A stretch of 64,000 nucleotides of DNA from Marinobacter daqiaonensis. GTDB taxonomy: Bacteria > Pseudomonadota > Gammaproteobacteria > Pseudomonadales > Oleiphilaceae. The notes beneath the pieces are model-generated. The model made no database searches, had not been told where the DNA came from, and was given only the letters and a program-made list of their open reading frames with translations. The position numbers and the translations under genes were made by a program. The stretch is from contig NZ_FOYW01000001.1 in NCBI RefSeq assembly GCF_900115285.1, forward strand, positions 1 to 64,000. Reading direction: 5' to 3'. Of the stretch, positions 7,646-15,504 are shown one piece after another. Each line of letters starts with the position of its first letter. The stretch's first letter is position 1.

Positions 7646-9415
7646 TCAGTGATCCACTGCCTTGCCAGCACCGCGGGGATAGCGAACGCTTTCCACCAGG
7701 TCCTGGATCTCCTGAGGCGGTTCTTCGGTAGCGTTGGACACTACGAATGCCACCACGAAGTTGACCAGGGCACCGACGGCGCCGATGGACAGCGGGGAGA
7801 TCCCCAGTACCCAGTTGGCGGCGGTGTCAGGCAGGTTGTTGGTTCCCGGAATGAAGAACCAGCCTTTGTACACGAAAATGTAAACCAGGGTGAAGACCAG
7901 GCCAGCAAGCATACCGCTGATGGCACCGGTGTTGTTTACCCGCTTGGAGAAGATGCCCATCATCAGGGCCGGGAACAGGGAAGCGGCGGCGATACCGAAG
8001 GCCAGCGCAACCACCTGTGCGGCGAACCCTGGCGGGTTTGCACCCAGATAGGTGGCGACCACGATGGCGACGGCCATGGCGATCCGAGCGGCCAGCAGTT
8101 CGCCTTTCTCGGAGATGCTTGGATTGATGGCGCCCTTGATCAGGTCGTGACTGATGGCGGATGAGATCGCCAGCAACAGGCCTGCCGCTGTTGACAACGC
8201 CGCTGCCAGACCACCCGCTGCAATCAGACCGATAACCCAGCCGGGGAGGTTTGCAATTTCCGGGTTCGCCAGTACCAGGATATCCCGGTTGTAGGAGAAC
8301 TCGTTGCCTTCCCAGCCACGTGCCTCGGCCTCGTCTGCGAACTCAGGATTGGCGTCGTTGTAGTACTGGATGCGGCCGTCGTTGTTCTTGTCCTCATAGG
8401 TGATCAGGCCGGTGACCTCCCACTCCTGAATCCACTGTGGGCGCTCATCGTACTCGATGGGCTGTGCCGAAGTACCCTCAGGGTAGATGGTGGTCATCAG
8501 GTTCAGGCGAGCCATGGAGGCCACAGCCGGAGCGGTCAGGTACAGCAGGGCGATGAAGATCAGGGCCCAGCCGGCGGACCAGCGAGCATCAGCGACCTTC
8601 GGAACGGTGAAGAAGCGGATGATGACGTGGGGCAGACCGGCGGTACCGATCATCAGCGACAGGGTGAACAGCACCATGTTCAGTTTGTTGCTCACGTCGG
8701 CGGTATAGGAGGCAAAGCCCAGATCTGTAATGACCTGGTTCAGCTTTTCCAGAATCGGCATGCCGGATTCCGAATGGGTGGAGAACATCGCCAGGGCCGG
8801 GATCGGATTATCGGTCAGCTGCAGCGAGATGAAAATAGCCGGAATGGTGTAGGCAATGATCAGCACGCAGTACTGGGCAACCTGGGTGTAGGTGATACCC
8901 TTCATGCCGCCAAGTACGGCGTAGATGAAGACCACCACCGCGGCAATGATCAGACCGGTCGTGGCATCGACTTCCAGGAAGCGGGAGAAGGCGACACCGG
9001 CACCGGCCATCTGGCCGATAACGTAGGTGACGGAGGCGACAATCAGACACAGTACCGCCACCAGGCGGGCATTGCGGCTGTAGAAGCGGTCACCGATGAA
9101 CTCGGGTACCGTGAACTTGCCGAACTTCCGCAGGTACGGAGCCAGTAGCATGGCCAGGAGCACGTAACCACCGGTCCAGCCCATCAGGAAGGTGGAGTTG
9201 GCGTAGCCGCCGGCCGCAATCAGACCTGCCATGGATATGAAGGAGGCGGCTGACATCCAGTCGGCACCGATAGCCGCACCGTTGGTGATCGGATGAACAC
9301 CGCCGCCGGCAACGTAGAAATCGCTGGTGCTTCCGGCTTTCGCCCAGATGGCAATCAGGATGTACAGGAGGAACGAGCCCCCGACAAAAATGATGTTAAT
9401 GGCAAATTGGCTCAT
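7646..9415 (-). CDS. Na+/solute symporter, VC_2705 (ActP-like) subfamily, large subunit
   Basis: 589 aa, SLC5 family, with about 13 membrane helices. The subfamily that always pairs with a DUF4212 small subunit is known as VC_2705 and is usually annotated as an acetate permease; the partner gene lies directly upstream. A hydrophilic insert at about 312-390 interrupts the helices and contains an EF-hand-like loop (D342, N344, D346, G347, I349, D354). The gene starts 5 bp after the DUF4212 stop with a ribosome site inside the end of that gene. Acetate, pyruvate or another short carboxylate is the likely substrate. The substrate cannot be fixed from sequence. Confidence 0.85.
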   Translation of the reverse strand: MSQFAINIIFVGGSFLLYILIAIWAKAGSTSDFYVAGGGVHPITNGAAIGADWMSAASFISMAGLIAAGGYANSTFLMGWTGGYVLLAMLLAPYLRKFGKFTVPEFIGDRFYSRNARLVAVLCLIVASVTYVIGQMAGAGVAFSRFLEVDATTGLIIAAVVVFIYAVLGGMKGITYTQVAQYCVLIIAYTIPAIFISLQLTDNPIPALAMFSTHSESGMPILEKLNQVITDLGFASYTADVSNKLNMVLFTLSLMIGTAGLPHVIIRFFTVPKVADARWSAGWALIFIALLYLTAPAVASMARLNLMTTIYPEGTSAQPIEYDERPQWIQEWEVTGLITYEDKNNDGRIQYYNDANPEFADEAEARGWEGNEFSYNRDILVLANPEIANLPGWVIGLIAAGGLAAALSTAAGLLLAISSAISHDLIKGAINPSISEKGELLAARIAMAVAIVVATYLGANPPGFAAQVVALAFGIAAASLFPALMMGIFSKRVNNTGAISGMLAGLVFTLVYIFVYKGWFFIPGTNNLPDTAANWVLGISPLSIGAVGALVNFVVAFVVSNATEEPPQEIQDLVESVRYPRGAGKAVDH

Positions 9416-9420
9416 TGGAG

Positions 9421-9687
9421 TTACTCCTCCTCATCCAGACCGAATTGCTTGTCCAGCTTGTTCATTCTCCAGGCATAGAAGAAGATCAGGCCAATAAAGG
9501 TCAGGATGGAGCCCTGTTGGGCGAACCAGAACCCGAGATCTGTGCCGCCGACGGGAATTCCGGCAAGCAAAGGGCGAAGCAGGATGGCGAAGCCGTAAGA
9601 TACGAGGGCCCAGATGATAAGGCTCCCCAGTATCAGGCGAAGGTTCGCCTTCCAATACTGTACAGCATTGCTGTTTGCGTCGGACAT
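9421..9687 (-). CDS. DUF4212 symporter small subunit
   Basis: 88 aa with two hydrophobic helices (about 17-38 and 50-72) and a charged C terminus (KLDKQFGLDEEE). It belongs to the family described as the small subunit of VC_2705-type sodium:solute symporters and is followed immediately by that symporter gene. The start is ATG with a good AGGAGA site. It is the first gene of a two-gene operon, and its promoter should lie in the 309-bp gap upstream. Confidence 0.9.
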   Translation of the reverse strand: MSDANSNAVQYWKANLRLILGSLIIWALVSYGFAILLRPLLAGIPVGGTDLGFWFAQQGSILTFIGLIFFYAWRMNKLDKQFGLDEEE

Positions 9688-9996
9688 AACAGGTCTCCTG
9701 TTTTGTTGTTGTAGGGTTTAGACGCTTGAAAGTTAGCTTAAGGTGACAGGCACCCGGTTGTAGGTGAGTCTCCAATGAACAGGTCTCTGGTGGGAGCTGT
9801 CCCGGGGGCGCAACCACGAGAGCGTGTTATTCATTGGTTTTACTCCTGCTGGTTAGCATCCCTGACTTTACCTGTCATAAAGTTAATGGATATTGGCAAA
9901 AGGTCTAAGTGAGTCGCGCCACTACATAGATAGCTGATTTTTCCCGATAAACAAGGCTTGATCGAGGTCCTTCGGACGCACTTGTCGAGACCTGGT
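9688..9996. other. 309-bp non-coding gap with an 8-bp inverted repeat, upstream of the symporter operon
   Basis: No credible gene. It must hold the promoter of the minus-strand DUF4212-symporter operon. CCAATGAA at 9772-9779 and TTCATTGG at 9830-9837 are perfect complements 50 bp apart, about 85-150 bp upstream of the start codon, which suits an activator or looping site. Between them is a GC-rich stretch. I could not recognise a sigma-54 (TGGC-N8-GC) or clear sigma-70 promoter. Confidence 0.4.
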
Positions 9997-10704
9997 TCAC
10001 ATCCTGCGCAGGGTGTTCAGGTGCCGGAAATACTTCAGCTTCCGATACAGCTCATCGAGGGTGTTTATGCCCTGTTTACGTGCCTCGTTGAAGGCAATCA
10101 GGGTGAGCTCGGCAGTGGCGAGGGCATCCGCGGCGGCATGGTGGCGGGCGCCTATCTCCAGGCCGAAATGCTCGGTCCAGTTATCGAGACGTTTGCTGCC
10201 CTCCAGGGCATTCGGGAAAAAAGCGGGCATCAGCTCGGCCACGTCAAGCCAGGTGTGGGTCTGGGTATAGCCCAGCTGTTGTCGCAGGGCCTTTTGCAGG
10301 AACTTCCGGTCGAAGGCGGAATGGAACGCCAGTATCGGGTCGCCGTTCATCCAGTACAGCAGCCTTAACAGGGCATCCCTGGTTTCATGGCCCCTGGTCA
10401 GGGCTTCCGGGCCAATGCCATGGATCAGGACGGTCTCGCTGATGTCCAGCTCGGGGCGGCGGAGGATCAGATCGAACTGATCGACAAGGGGGATCTCCAG
10501 GCGATCAATAGTAACGGCGCCAATGGCGATGACCTTGTCCTTGGCGGGATTGAGGCCAGTGGTCTCCAGATCCAGCACGATGAATCGCTGGTCATGCAGT
10601 TCCTGGTCGGCGGGTAATTTTGGCACCGGCAGGTCGTTCGGGTCCGGGTGGTCACCCGACCCCGTAAGCTTTTCGCTAATCCAGTCTTTCAGGTCTTCGA
10701 GCAT
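9997..10704 (-). CDS. DnaQ-like 3'-5' exonuclease (DEDDh)
   Basis: 235 aa. The exonuclease fold spans about 38-215 with the DEDDh residues visible: D45 and E47 (LDLETTG), D132 (HSAFDRKF), and H188 with D193 (HHAAADA). It has neither the clamp-binding tail of DnaQ nor a GIY-YIG domain. It begins 13 bp after the DUF294 gene stop on the same strand, so the two form an operon. Pseudomonas has the same pair next to the same symporter type (recalled as PA3232-PA3234). Substrate and role are not known. The neighbour carries a predicted nucleotidyltransferase, so the pair may handle a nucleotide or RNA end (inference). Confidence 0.85.
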   Translation of the reverse strand: MLEDLKDWISEKLTGSGDHPDPNDLPVPKLPADQELHDQRFIVLDLETTGLNPAKDKVIAIGAVTIDRLEIPLVDQFDLILRRPELDISETVLIHGIGPEALTRGHETRDALLRLLYWMNGDPILAFHSAFDRKFLQKALRQQLGYTQTHTWLDVAELMPAFFPNALEGSKRLDNWTEHFGLEIGARHHAAADALATAELTLIAFNEARKQGINTLDELYRKLKYFRHLNTLRRM

Positions 10705-10717
10705 GTACCTGGGGCCC

Positions 10718-12631
10718 CTAAAGCTGATAGGTGATTTCCAGTTTCTGCTGGAGTCGCTGAGCCTGGCGGAATGACTCTCGCAGAATGCGGCGATCGAGGG
10801 GGTTGAGGTTGTCCGGATTGATGTAGTTGGACAGTTCCTCCTCCCGTTCCAGTTGTTCCTGGTGGGCCCGCATGCGAATGGCCTGGATCAGGCTGTAGGC
10901 CTCCTTCCAGGCATTGGCGTCCTTGGCATCGAAAACGCCCTTGTCGACCAGCTCGTCCATGCGCTCAAGAGTGTTGGCGGTCGCCACGCCATGGGCAAGG
11001 GCAAAGACCCGGACCGACTCCACGAAGGGCGCCAGACCCTGTCGTTTCAGATCGAGGCTGTGGCGGTCCCCTTCCTTCACATAACGGAAGCCCCGGAAGA
11101 TGGTCAGTGGCGGCTTGCGCTGAAGGGCATTGCCGGCCAGCATCTTCTGGAACAGGTCGTTCTTACGGATACGTCCCAGAACCTTGTCGAGTAATTCCTC
11201 CAGGGGTTCCCGGGGGCCAAAGACAGCCCGCATATCGAGGAAGATGGAGGAGTACACCAGGTTCTGGGGTGTGGAGGCGTCGATAAACCGGAGGAACCAT
11301 TCGTCCCATTCGTCGACGCTCAGGCACAGCTTCGGATTACTGGCCATAATGTTGCCCTTGCACCAGGTGAAACCACACTCGGCCAGTTCCCGGTTGACCG
11401 TTTCGGCAAAGGGCAGGAGCTTCTCCCGCACCTGATCGGGGGTCATGCCGTCCGGCGTGGTAAAGAGGATGCCGTTATCCTGGTCGGTCAGCAGAGTCTG
11501 TTCCTGCCGCCCCTCGCTCCCAAAGGTCAGCCAGGTGAAGGGGATGCCCGGGTCGTTTTTCTTCAGGTTCAGTTCCAGTACGCGACGAACCGTGATGTCA
11601 TTAAGGGTGGTGATGATCTTCACTACCTGACCGGAGTCCGCGCCATGGGCCAGCATGGAGTCGACCAGCCGGGAAACATGCTCTCTCAGCGTGATCAGGG
11701 CCTGCAGGTGTGTGGCGGTGCCGATGGTCCTGGCCAGGTGAACCAGGTCCACACGCTGCAGGGAGAACAGGTCCCGCTCGGAGACCACCCCGATCAAACA
11801 CTTATCCTCATCAACCACGCAAATGTGGGCAAAGTGGTGTTCCGCCATCATCATGGCGGCTTCGAAGGCATCGGCGCTGGCCGGCAGGCTGCGAGGCTCA
11901 GGCGTCATGACCTGGCTGATGGGTGTGTCGAGGGTGCAGCGGTCCTCGGCGACAAGGGTCCGCAGGTCCCTGAGGGTAAAGATACCATGGGGATGACGCT
12001 GATCATTGGTGATAATGATGCTGCCGACGTTGTTGTCATGCATCTTGGCCACCGCCTTGCGTACTGGCGTGTCCGGTGAGCATACGATGGGGTTGCGCAG
12101 GGCGTAGCGCTCCAGGGGCGTATCCAGTGAGTTCGACGAGCCGAGCGATGCCATGGCACCTGACTGGATGCGCCGGTTCACCTGGTCCAGAAGACTGCTG
12201 ACACCCCGCAGGCAGAAATCCTGGAAGGGTTCGCTCTCGGAAAACAGGATAACGAAGTGTTCGTGGTCCAGAACCAGGCAGAAGGTATCGCCGGATGCCC
12301 GGTGCAGGGTCTGGGTGGGTCGCTCTCCCACCAGGGCCGCCAGCGGGAAACATTCGCCCCGGCTGATTTCGAAGGTGGTTTCAGGTTCACCGCTTTTCGG
12401 ATTCAGGCGCTCTCCACGGATGCGACCCTGCTTGACAACGTACAGAGAGGTGACCGGCCCGTCGTCCGGGGACAGTACCTTGTCGCCGTCGCCATAGAAA
12501 CGGAGGCTGGCGTGCTCGGCAAACACCGCCAGGTGGGCGTCGTCCATCCCGGAAAAAGGCGCGTGCTCCCTGAGAAATGCCATGATGGACCGGGTGTTCT
12601 GAGGCAGTGAAGCTTCCTGTTCCTGGGTCAT
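10718..12631 (-). CDS. cNMP-binding / CBS / DUF294 putative nucleotidyltransferase
   Basis: 637 aa. A cyclic-nucleotide-binding-like barrel lies at about 15-145, two CBS motifs at about 170-295, and a DUF294 nucleotidyltransferase domain from about 320. The last carries the catalytic signature GSEGRQEQ at 371-378 with D383 and D385 (LTDQDN). The C-terminal helical half is the DUF294 substrate-binding domain. The architecture resembles the GlnD N terminus plus regulatory domains, which suggests a signal-controlled nucleotidyl transfer to a protein or small molecule. The substrate is unknown. Together with the exonuclease it is a conserved neighbour of the ActP-type symporter and could be part of its control. 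Confidence 0.85.
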   Translation of the reverse strand: MTQEQEASLPQNTRSIMAFLREHAPFSGMDDAHLAVFAEHASLRFYGDGDKVLSPDDGPVTSLYVVKQGRIRGERLNPKSGEPETTFEISRGECFPLAALVGERPTQTLHRASGDTFCLVLDHEHFVILFSESEPFQDFCLRGVSSLLDQVNRRIQSGAMASLGSSNSLDTPLERYALRNPIVCSPDTPVRKAVAKMHDNNVGSIIITNDQRHPHGIFTLRDLRTLVAEDRCTLDTPISQVMTPEPRSLPASADAFEAAMMMAEHHFAHICVVDEDKCLIGVVSERDLFSLQRVDLVHLARTIGTATHLQALITLREHVSRLVDSMLAHGADSGQVVKIITTLNDITVRRVLELNLKKNDPGIPFTWLTFGSEGRQEQTLLTDQDNGILFTTPDGMTPDQVREKLLPFAETVNRELAECGFTWCKGNIMASNPKLCLSVDEWDEWFLRFIDASTPQNLVYSSIFLDMRAVFGPREPLEELLDKVLGRIRKNDLFQKMLAGNALQRKPPLTIFRGFRYVKEGDRHSLDLKRQGLAPFVESVRVFALAHGVATANTLERMDELVDKGVFDAKDANAWKEAYSLIQAIRMRAHQEQLEREEELSNYINPDNLNPLDRRILRESFRQAQRLQQKLEITYQL

Positions 12632-12677
12632 GGGTAGTCCGCTCCGATGAGGCTGTCCTGAACTCTTTTATTGTCTT

Positions 12678-12739
12678 TTGGTCAGTGTAACCCAAGACGC
12701 CCGGCGTCTGGTGTCGGTCTTTGGTCGTATAGTGACCAA
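12678..12739. promoter_or_regulatory. Two tandem TTGGTC-type palindromes in a divergent promoter region
   Basis: TTGGTC at 12721-12726 and GACCAA at 12734-12739 form a perfect 6-bp inverted repeat with a 7-bp centre. A second, degenerate copy begins with TTGGTC at 12678-12683 and continues to ACCCAA, with its start 43 bp (about four helical turns) away. They sit in the 195-bp gap between the divergent DUF294 and Smr genes. The spacing and symmetry suggest a dimeric regulator binding twice. The regulator is unknown. Confidence 0.4.
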
Positions 12740-12826
12740 GGCACACCCCGACCCGGTTTACCGCTTTATGCCGCTGGTGGGCGGTGGTAAAGTGCCTTTT
12801 TCAAGTTGCTCAGCCTGGCCAGTACC

Positions 12827-13408
12827 ATGACTTCGAAAGACGAGCGCCTGATATTTCTCGAGCAGATGAAAGATGTCCGTCGCATCCGGCGGCCAAACCG
12901 GGCGGAAGTCTCCACGCCGAGGGAGCTGACGCCGGGTCACCTGGAGCGTCAACGTTCAGCCGTGGATTCACCGTTGCGGGATGCCAACCCCCTCACGGCG
13001 GCGGATGTGGACCCGTTGACTGCCCACGATATTCTCAGCTGGCAGCGTCCCGGCGTCCAGCACGGCGTGTTTCGCAAGCTGCGCCTGGGCCACTATCCCA
13101 TCGAGGCCCGGCTTGATCTGCACAGGATGACGGTTGAGACGGCCCGCCGGGAGGTGTTCAGGTTCATCAGGGATTGCGTCCACTATGGACTGCGCTCCGT
13201 AATCATCCTCCATGGCAAGGGTGAGCGTAATCCCGATGGCATTGCTCAGTTGAAGAGCTACCTGGCGAAGTGGCTGCCGGAGCTGGAGGACGTCCTGGCG
13301 TTTCACTCAGCCCAGAAGCACCATGGTGGTACCGGTGCCGTCTATGTCATGGTGCGCAAGGGCGATCAACAGAAACAGCGTAACCGGGAGCTCCACGGAG
13401 CCCGTTAA
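12827..13408 (+). CDS. Smr-domain protein (SmrA/YdaL-like endonuclease family)
   Basis: 193 aa from the ATG at 12827; a TTG 21 bp upstream is in frame but less likely. The C-terminal Smr domain (about 92-176) has LDLHRMT (residues 96-102) and LHGKGERN (128-135), the signature of stand-alone Smr proteins of Gammaproteobacteria, which are reported to nick DNA. The N-terminal 90 residues are charged and conserved in that subfamily. It is cytoplasmic. It is followed by the small lipoprotein gene 23 bp downstream and may be co-transcribed with it and the methionine salvage genes. Confidence 0.85.
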   Translation: MTSKDERLIFLEQMKDVRRIRRPNRAEVSTPRELTPGHLERQRSAVDSPLRDANPLTAADVDPLTAHDILSWQRPGVQHGVFRKLRLGHYPIEARLDLHRMTVETARREVFRFIRDCVHYGLRSVIILHGKGERNPDGIAQLKSYLAKWLPELEDVLAFHSAQKHHGGTGAVYVMVRKGDQQKQRNRELHGAR

Positions 13409-13431
13409 CATTGGCCCATAAGGTGGATTGA

Positions 13432-13623
13432 ATGAAGAAAGCAATCGCAGTATCCATTGTCGTCCTTGCCCTGGCGGGCTGTGAAAACCGGACTATCTGG
13501 GACAGTCAGGGCAAGGTAAAGGAAGCCACCACTGACCGGGAGGTCTGGGACTCCAAAGGCAAGCTGGGTGACGGGGAGCGCAAGATCTGGAACGACCGCG
13601 AAGGCAAGCCGGTGATCAGGTAA
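13432..13623 (+). CDS. Small lipoprotein with three W-D-x-x-G-K repeats
   Basis: 63 aa. The signal peptide ends in the lipobox LALAGC with lipidated C17. The mature part (46 residues) is built of three imperfect copies of a short motif: IWDSQGK, VWDSKGK and IWNDREGK. The ribosome site AAGGTGG is well placed. The stop overlaps the mtnB start by one base (TAATG), so the two genes are translationally coupled. I know of no characterised family, and its function is unknown. The motif recalls short beta-hairpin repeats of surface proteins, but that is only an impression. Confidence 0.75.
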   Translation: MKKAIAVSIVVLALAGCENRTIWDSQGKVKEATTDREVWDSKGKLGDGERKIWNDREGKPVIR

Positions 13624-14255
13624 TGGCAGGATTTGACGTGATCCGCTACGGCCAGGCGGCCCGGGAAATCTGCGATGCCGGACGGTTCCTGTATGGTCGC
13701 GGCTGGTCGCCGGCCACCAGCAGCAATTACTCCCGGCGGATCGACAGCAATCACCTGGCGATTACCGTCTCGGGCCGCCACAAGGGCCGCCTGGCGGAAC
13801 AGGACGTGATGGTCGTCGACCTGACCGGTAAGCCGGTACAGAGTGACTGCCGTCCATCGGCGGAGACGCTCCTGCATACCGTGCTCTACAGCGACAACGA
13901 GGACCTTGGTGCCGTGCTTCACACCCATTCGGTGAAAGCTACCGTACTGAGCCGGCTTGTGCCCGCGGGGGAACACCTTGTCTTTGAGGATTATGAACTG
14001 CAGAAGGCATTCGCCGGGGTGAGCACCCACGAAGGCAGGGTAGAGGTGCCGGTGTTCGACAACACCCAGGATATTGCTGCCCTGGCGGCCGACACACGGC
14101 AGTGGCTGGCGGACCATCCGCAACAGCCCGGGTACCTGATTCGCGGTCACGGCCTGTACACCTGGGGGCGGGACATGGCGGAGTGCCTGCGTCATGTGGA
14201 AGCGTTTGAATTTCTGTTTGAATGTGAACTTGAAACCATGAGGGTCCGCGGATGA
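13623..14255 (+). CDS. mtnB: Methylthioribulose-1-phosphate dehydratase
   Basis: 210 aa of the class II aldolase/adducin family. The metal-binding histidines H100 and H102 (VLHTHSVK) and a third in RGHGLYTWG near residue 175 are present, with E81 in RPSAETLLH as the probable acid-base. It converts methylthioribulose 1-phosphate to the diketo intermediate in methionine salvage. It is the first of three salvage genes with overlapping ends (mtnB-mtnD-mtnC). The start ATG at 13623 shares a base with the lipoprotein stop. Confidence 0.95.
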   Translation: MAGFDVIRYGQAAREICDAGRFLYGRGWSPATSSNYSRRIDSNHLAITVSGRHKGRLAEQDVMVVDLTGKPVQSDCRPSAETLLHTVLYSDNEDLGAVLHTHSVKATVLSRLVPAGEHLVFEDYELQKAFAGVSTHEGRVEVPVFDNTQDIAALAADTRQWLADHPQQPGYLIRGHGLYTWGRDMAECLRHVEAFEFLFECELETMRVRG

Positions 14256-14809
14256 CTACGCTGAGTATTTTTCAAGAGAGCCGGCCAGAAACTCCCGAGC
14301 AGGTGACCCAGAACCCACAGGAGATTGCCCGCCTGCTGAATGAGAAAGGCATTCGCTTCGAGCAGTGGGCGACCCGTTCGCTGCCTGCGGACGCCAGCAC
14401 GGACGCCATTCTCGAGGCCTATGGGGATGAGATCGCGCGGCTGAAGCAGGAGGGTGGTTTTGTGACCGCAGACGTGGTTGGCCTTACGGCGGACAACCCC
14501 GAGAAAGAAGCCTTCCGGCAGAAGTTCCTGGACGAACACACCCACAGCGAGGACGAGGTACGTTTCTTTGTGAGGGGGCAGGGACTATTCTATCTTCATC
14601 TGGATCAGCAGGTGTACGCGGTGCTCTGCCAGCAGAACGACCTGATCAGTGTTCCCAACGGCACCCGCCACTGGTTCGACATGGGGCCGGAGCCGGAGTT
14701 TACCTGCATCCGGCTGTTTACCAATCCGGAAGGCTGGGTGGCGGAGTTCACCGGTGAGGAGATTGCCAGCCAGCTGCCCCGTTATGAGCGACTCGCCGGA
14801 GCGGCATGA
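14252..14809 (+). CDS. mtnD: Acireductone dioxygenase
   Basis: 185 aa cupin of the ARD family. The metal ligands H96, H98, E102 (HTHSEDE) and H140 (GTRHWFD) are all present. With Fe2+ the family makes the 2-oxo acid precursor of methionine plus formate; with Ni2+ an off-pathway reaction gives CO. The start overlaps the mtnB stop by four bases, and the end overlaps the mtnC start. Confidence 0.96.
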   Translation: MTTLSIFQESRPETPEQVTQNPQEIARLLNEKGIRFEQWATRSLPADASTDAILEAYGDEIARLKQEGGFVTADVVGLTADNPEKEAFRQKFLDEHTHSEDEVRFFVRGQGLFYLHLDQQVYAVLCQQNDLISVPNGTRHWFDMGPEPEFTCIRLFTNPEGWVAEFTGEEIASQLPRYERLAGAA

Positions 14810-15504
14810 TGATTCGGGTGATCATAACCGACATAGAGGGTACCACCAGCTCCATCTCCTTTGTCCATGAGGTGTTGTTTCCCTACGCCCGGGAGCATCT
14901 GGCCGGTTTCATACGGGAGCGGGAGCAGGAGGATCCGGCCGTCCGGGAGCAGCTGGATGAAGTAGCGGGGGTCTCCGGGTGCGACCGCGATGACGTGGAA
15001 GGCCTGATCCAGGTACTTGAGCAGTGGATCGACGAGGACCGTAAGGAAACGGCGCTGAAAACCCTCCAGGGACTGCTGTGGGAGCAGGGCTACCAGAGGG
15101 GCGCCTTCGATGGCCACGTCTATCCGGATGCCGCCGAGTACCTGCGTTTCTGGCATGACCGGGGCCTGCGGCTTTATGTCTACTCCTCTGGATCAGTGAA
15201 GGCCCAGAAACTGATCTTCGGCTTCTCCAGCGAGGGCGATCTGACTCCCTACTTCAGCGGCTACTTTGACACCAATGTGGGTGGCAAGAAGGAACCATCC
15301 TCTTACCAGGCCATTCTGGGGGAACTGGGGGTGGAGCCTTCCACGGTTCTGTTCCTGTCCGATGTCGAGGATGAACTCAGGGCGGCAGAGTCGGTGGGTC
15401 TCAAAACCTGCTGGCTGATCCGCGACGGTGACCTGCCCGGGACCACCAGTCGCCCCGTTGCCCGAGATTTCCGTGAGGTCGATGCCAAGCTCCTCAAGCG
15501 TTAG
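14806..15504 (+). CDS. mtnC: Enolase-phosphatase E1 (2,3-diketo-5-methylthiopentyl-1-phosphate)
   Basis: 232 aa HAD-superfamily protein. Motif I is TDIEGTTSSI (D9, E11), motif II is around VYSSGSVKAQK near residue 125, and motif IV acidic residues lie in LFLSDVEDE. It enolises and dephosphorylates the diketo phosphate to give the acireductone used by MtnD. Two adjacent ATG codons (14806 and 14809) are possible starts. Its last 22 bases overlap the start of the DUF3080 gene. The other salvage enzymes (MtnA, the MTA phosphorylase/nucleosidase and the final transaminase) are not in this window. Confidence 0.95.
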   Translation: MMIRVIITDIEGTTSSISFVHEVLFPYAREHLAGFIREREQEDPAVREQLDEVAGVSGCDRDDVEGLIQVLEQWIDEDRKETALKTLQGLLWEQGYQRGAFDGHVYPDAAEYLRFWHDRGLRLYVYSSGSVKAQKLIFGFSSEGDLTPYFSGYFDTNVGGKKEPSSYQAILGELGVEPSTVLFLSDVEDELRAAESVGLKTCWLIRDGDLPGTTSRPVARDFREVDAKLLKR

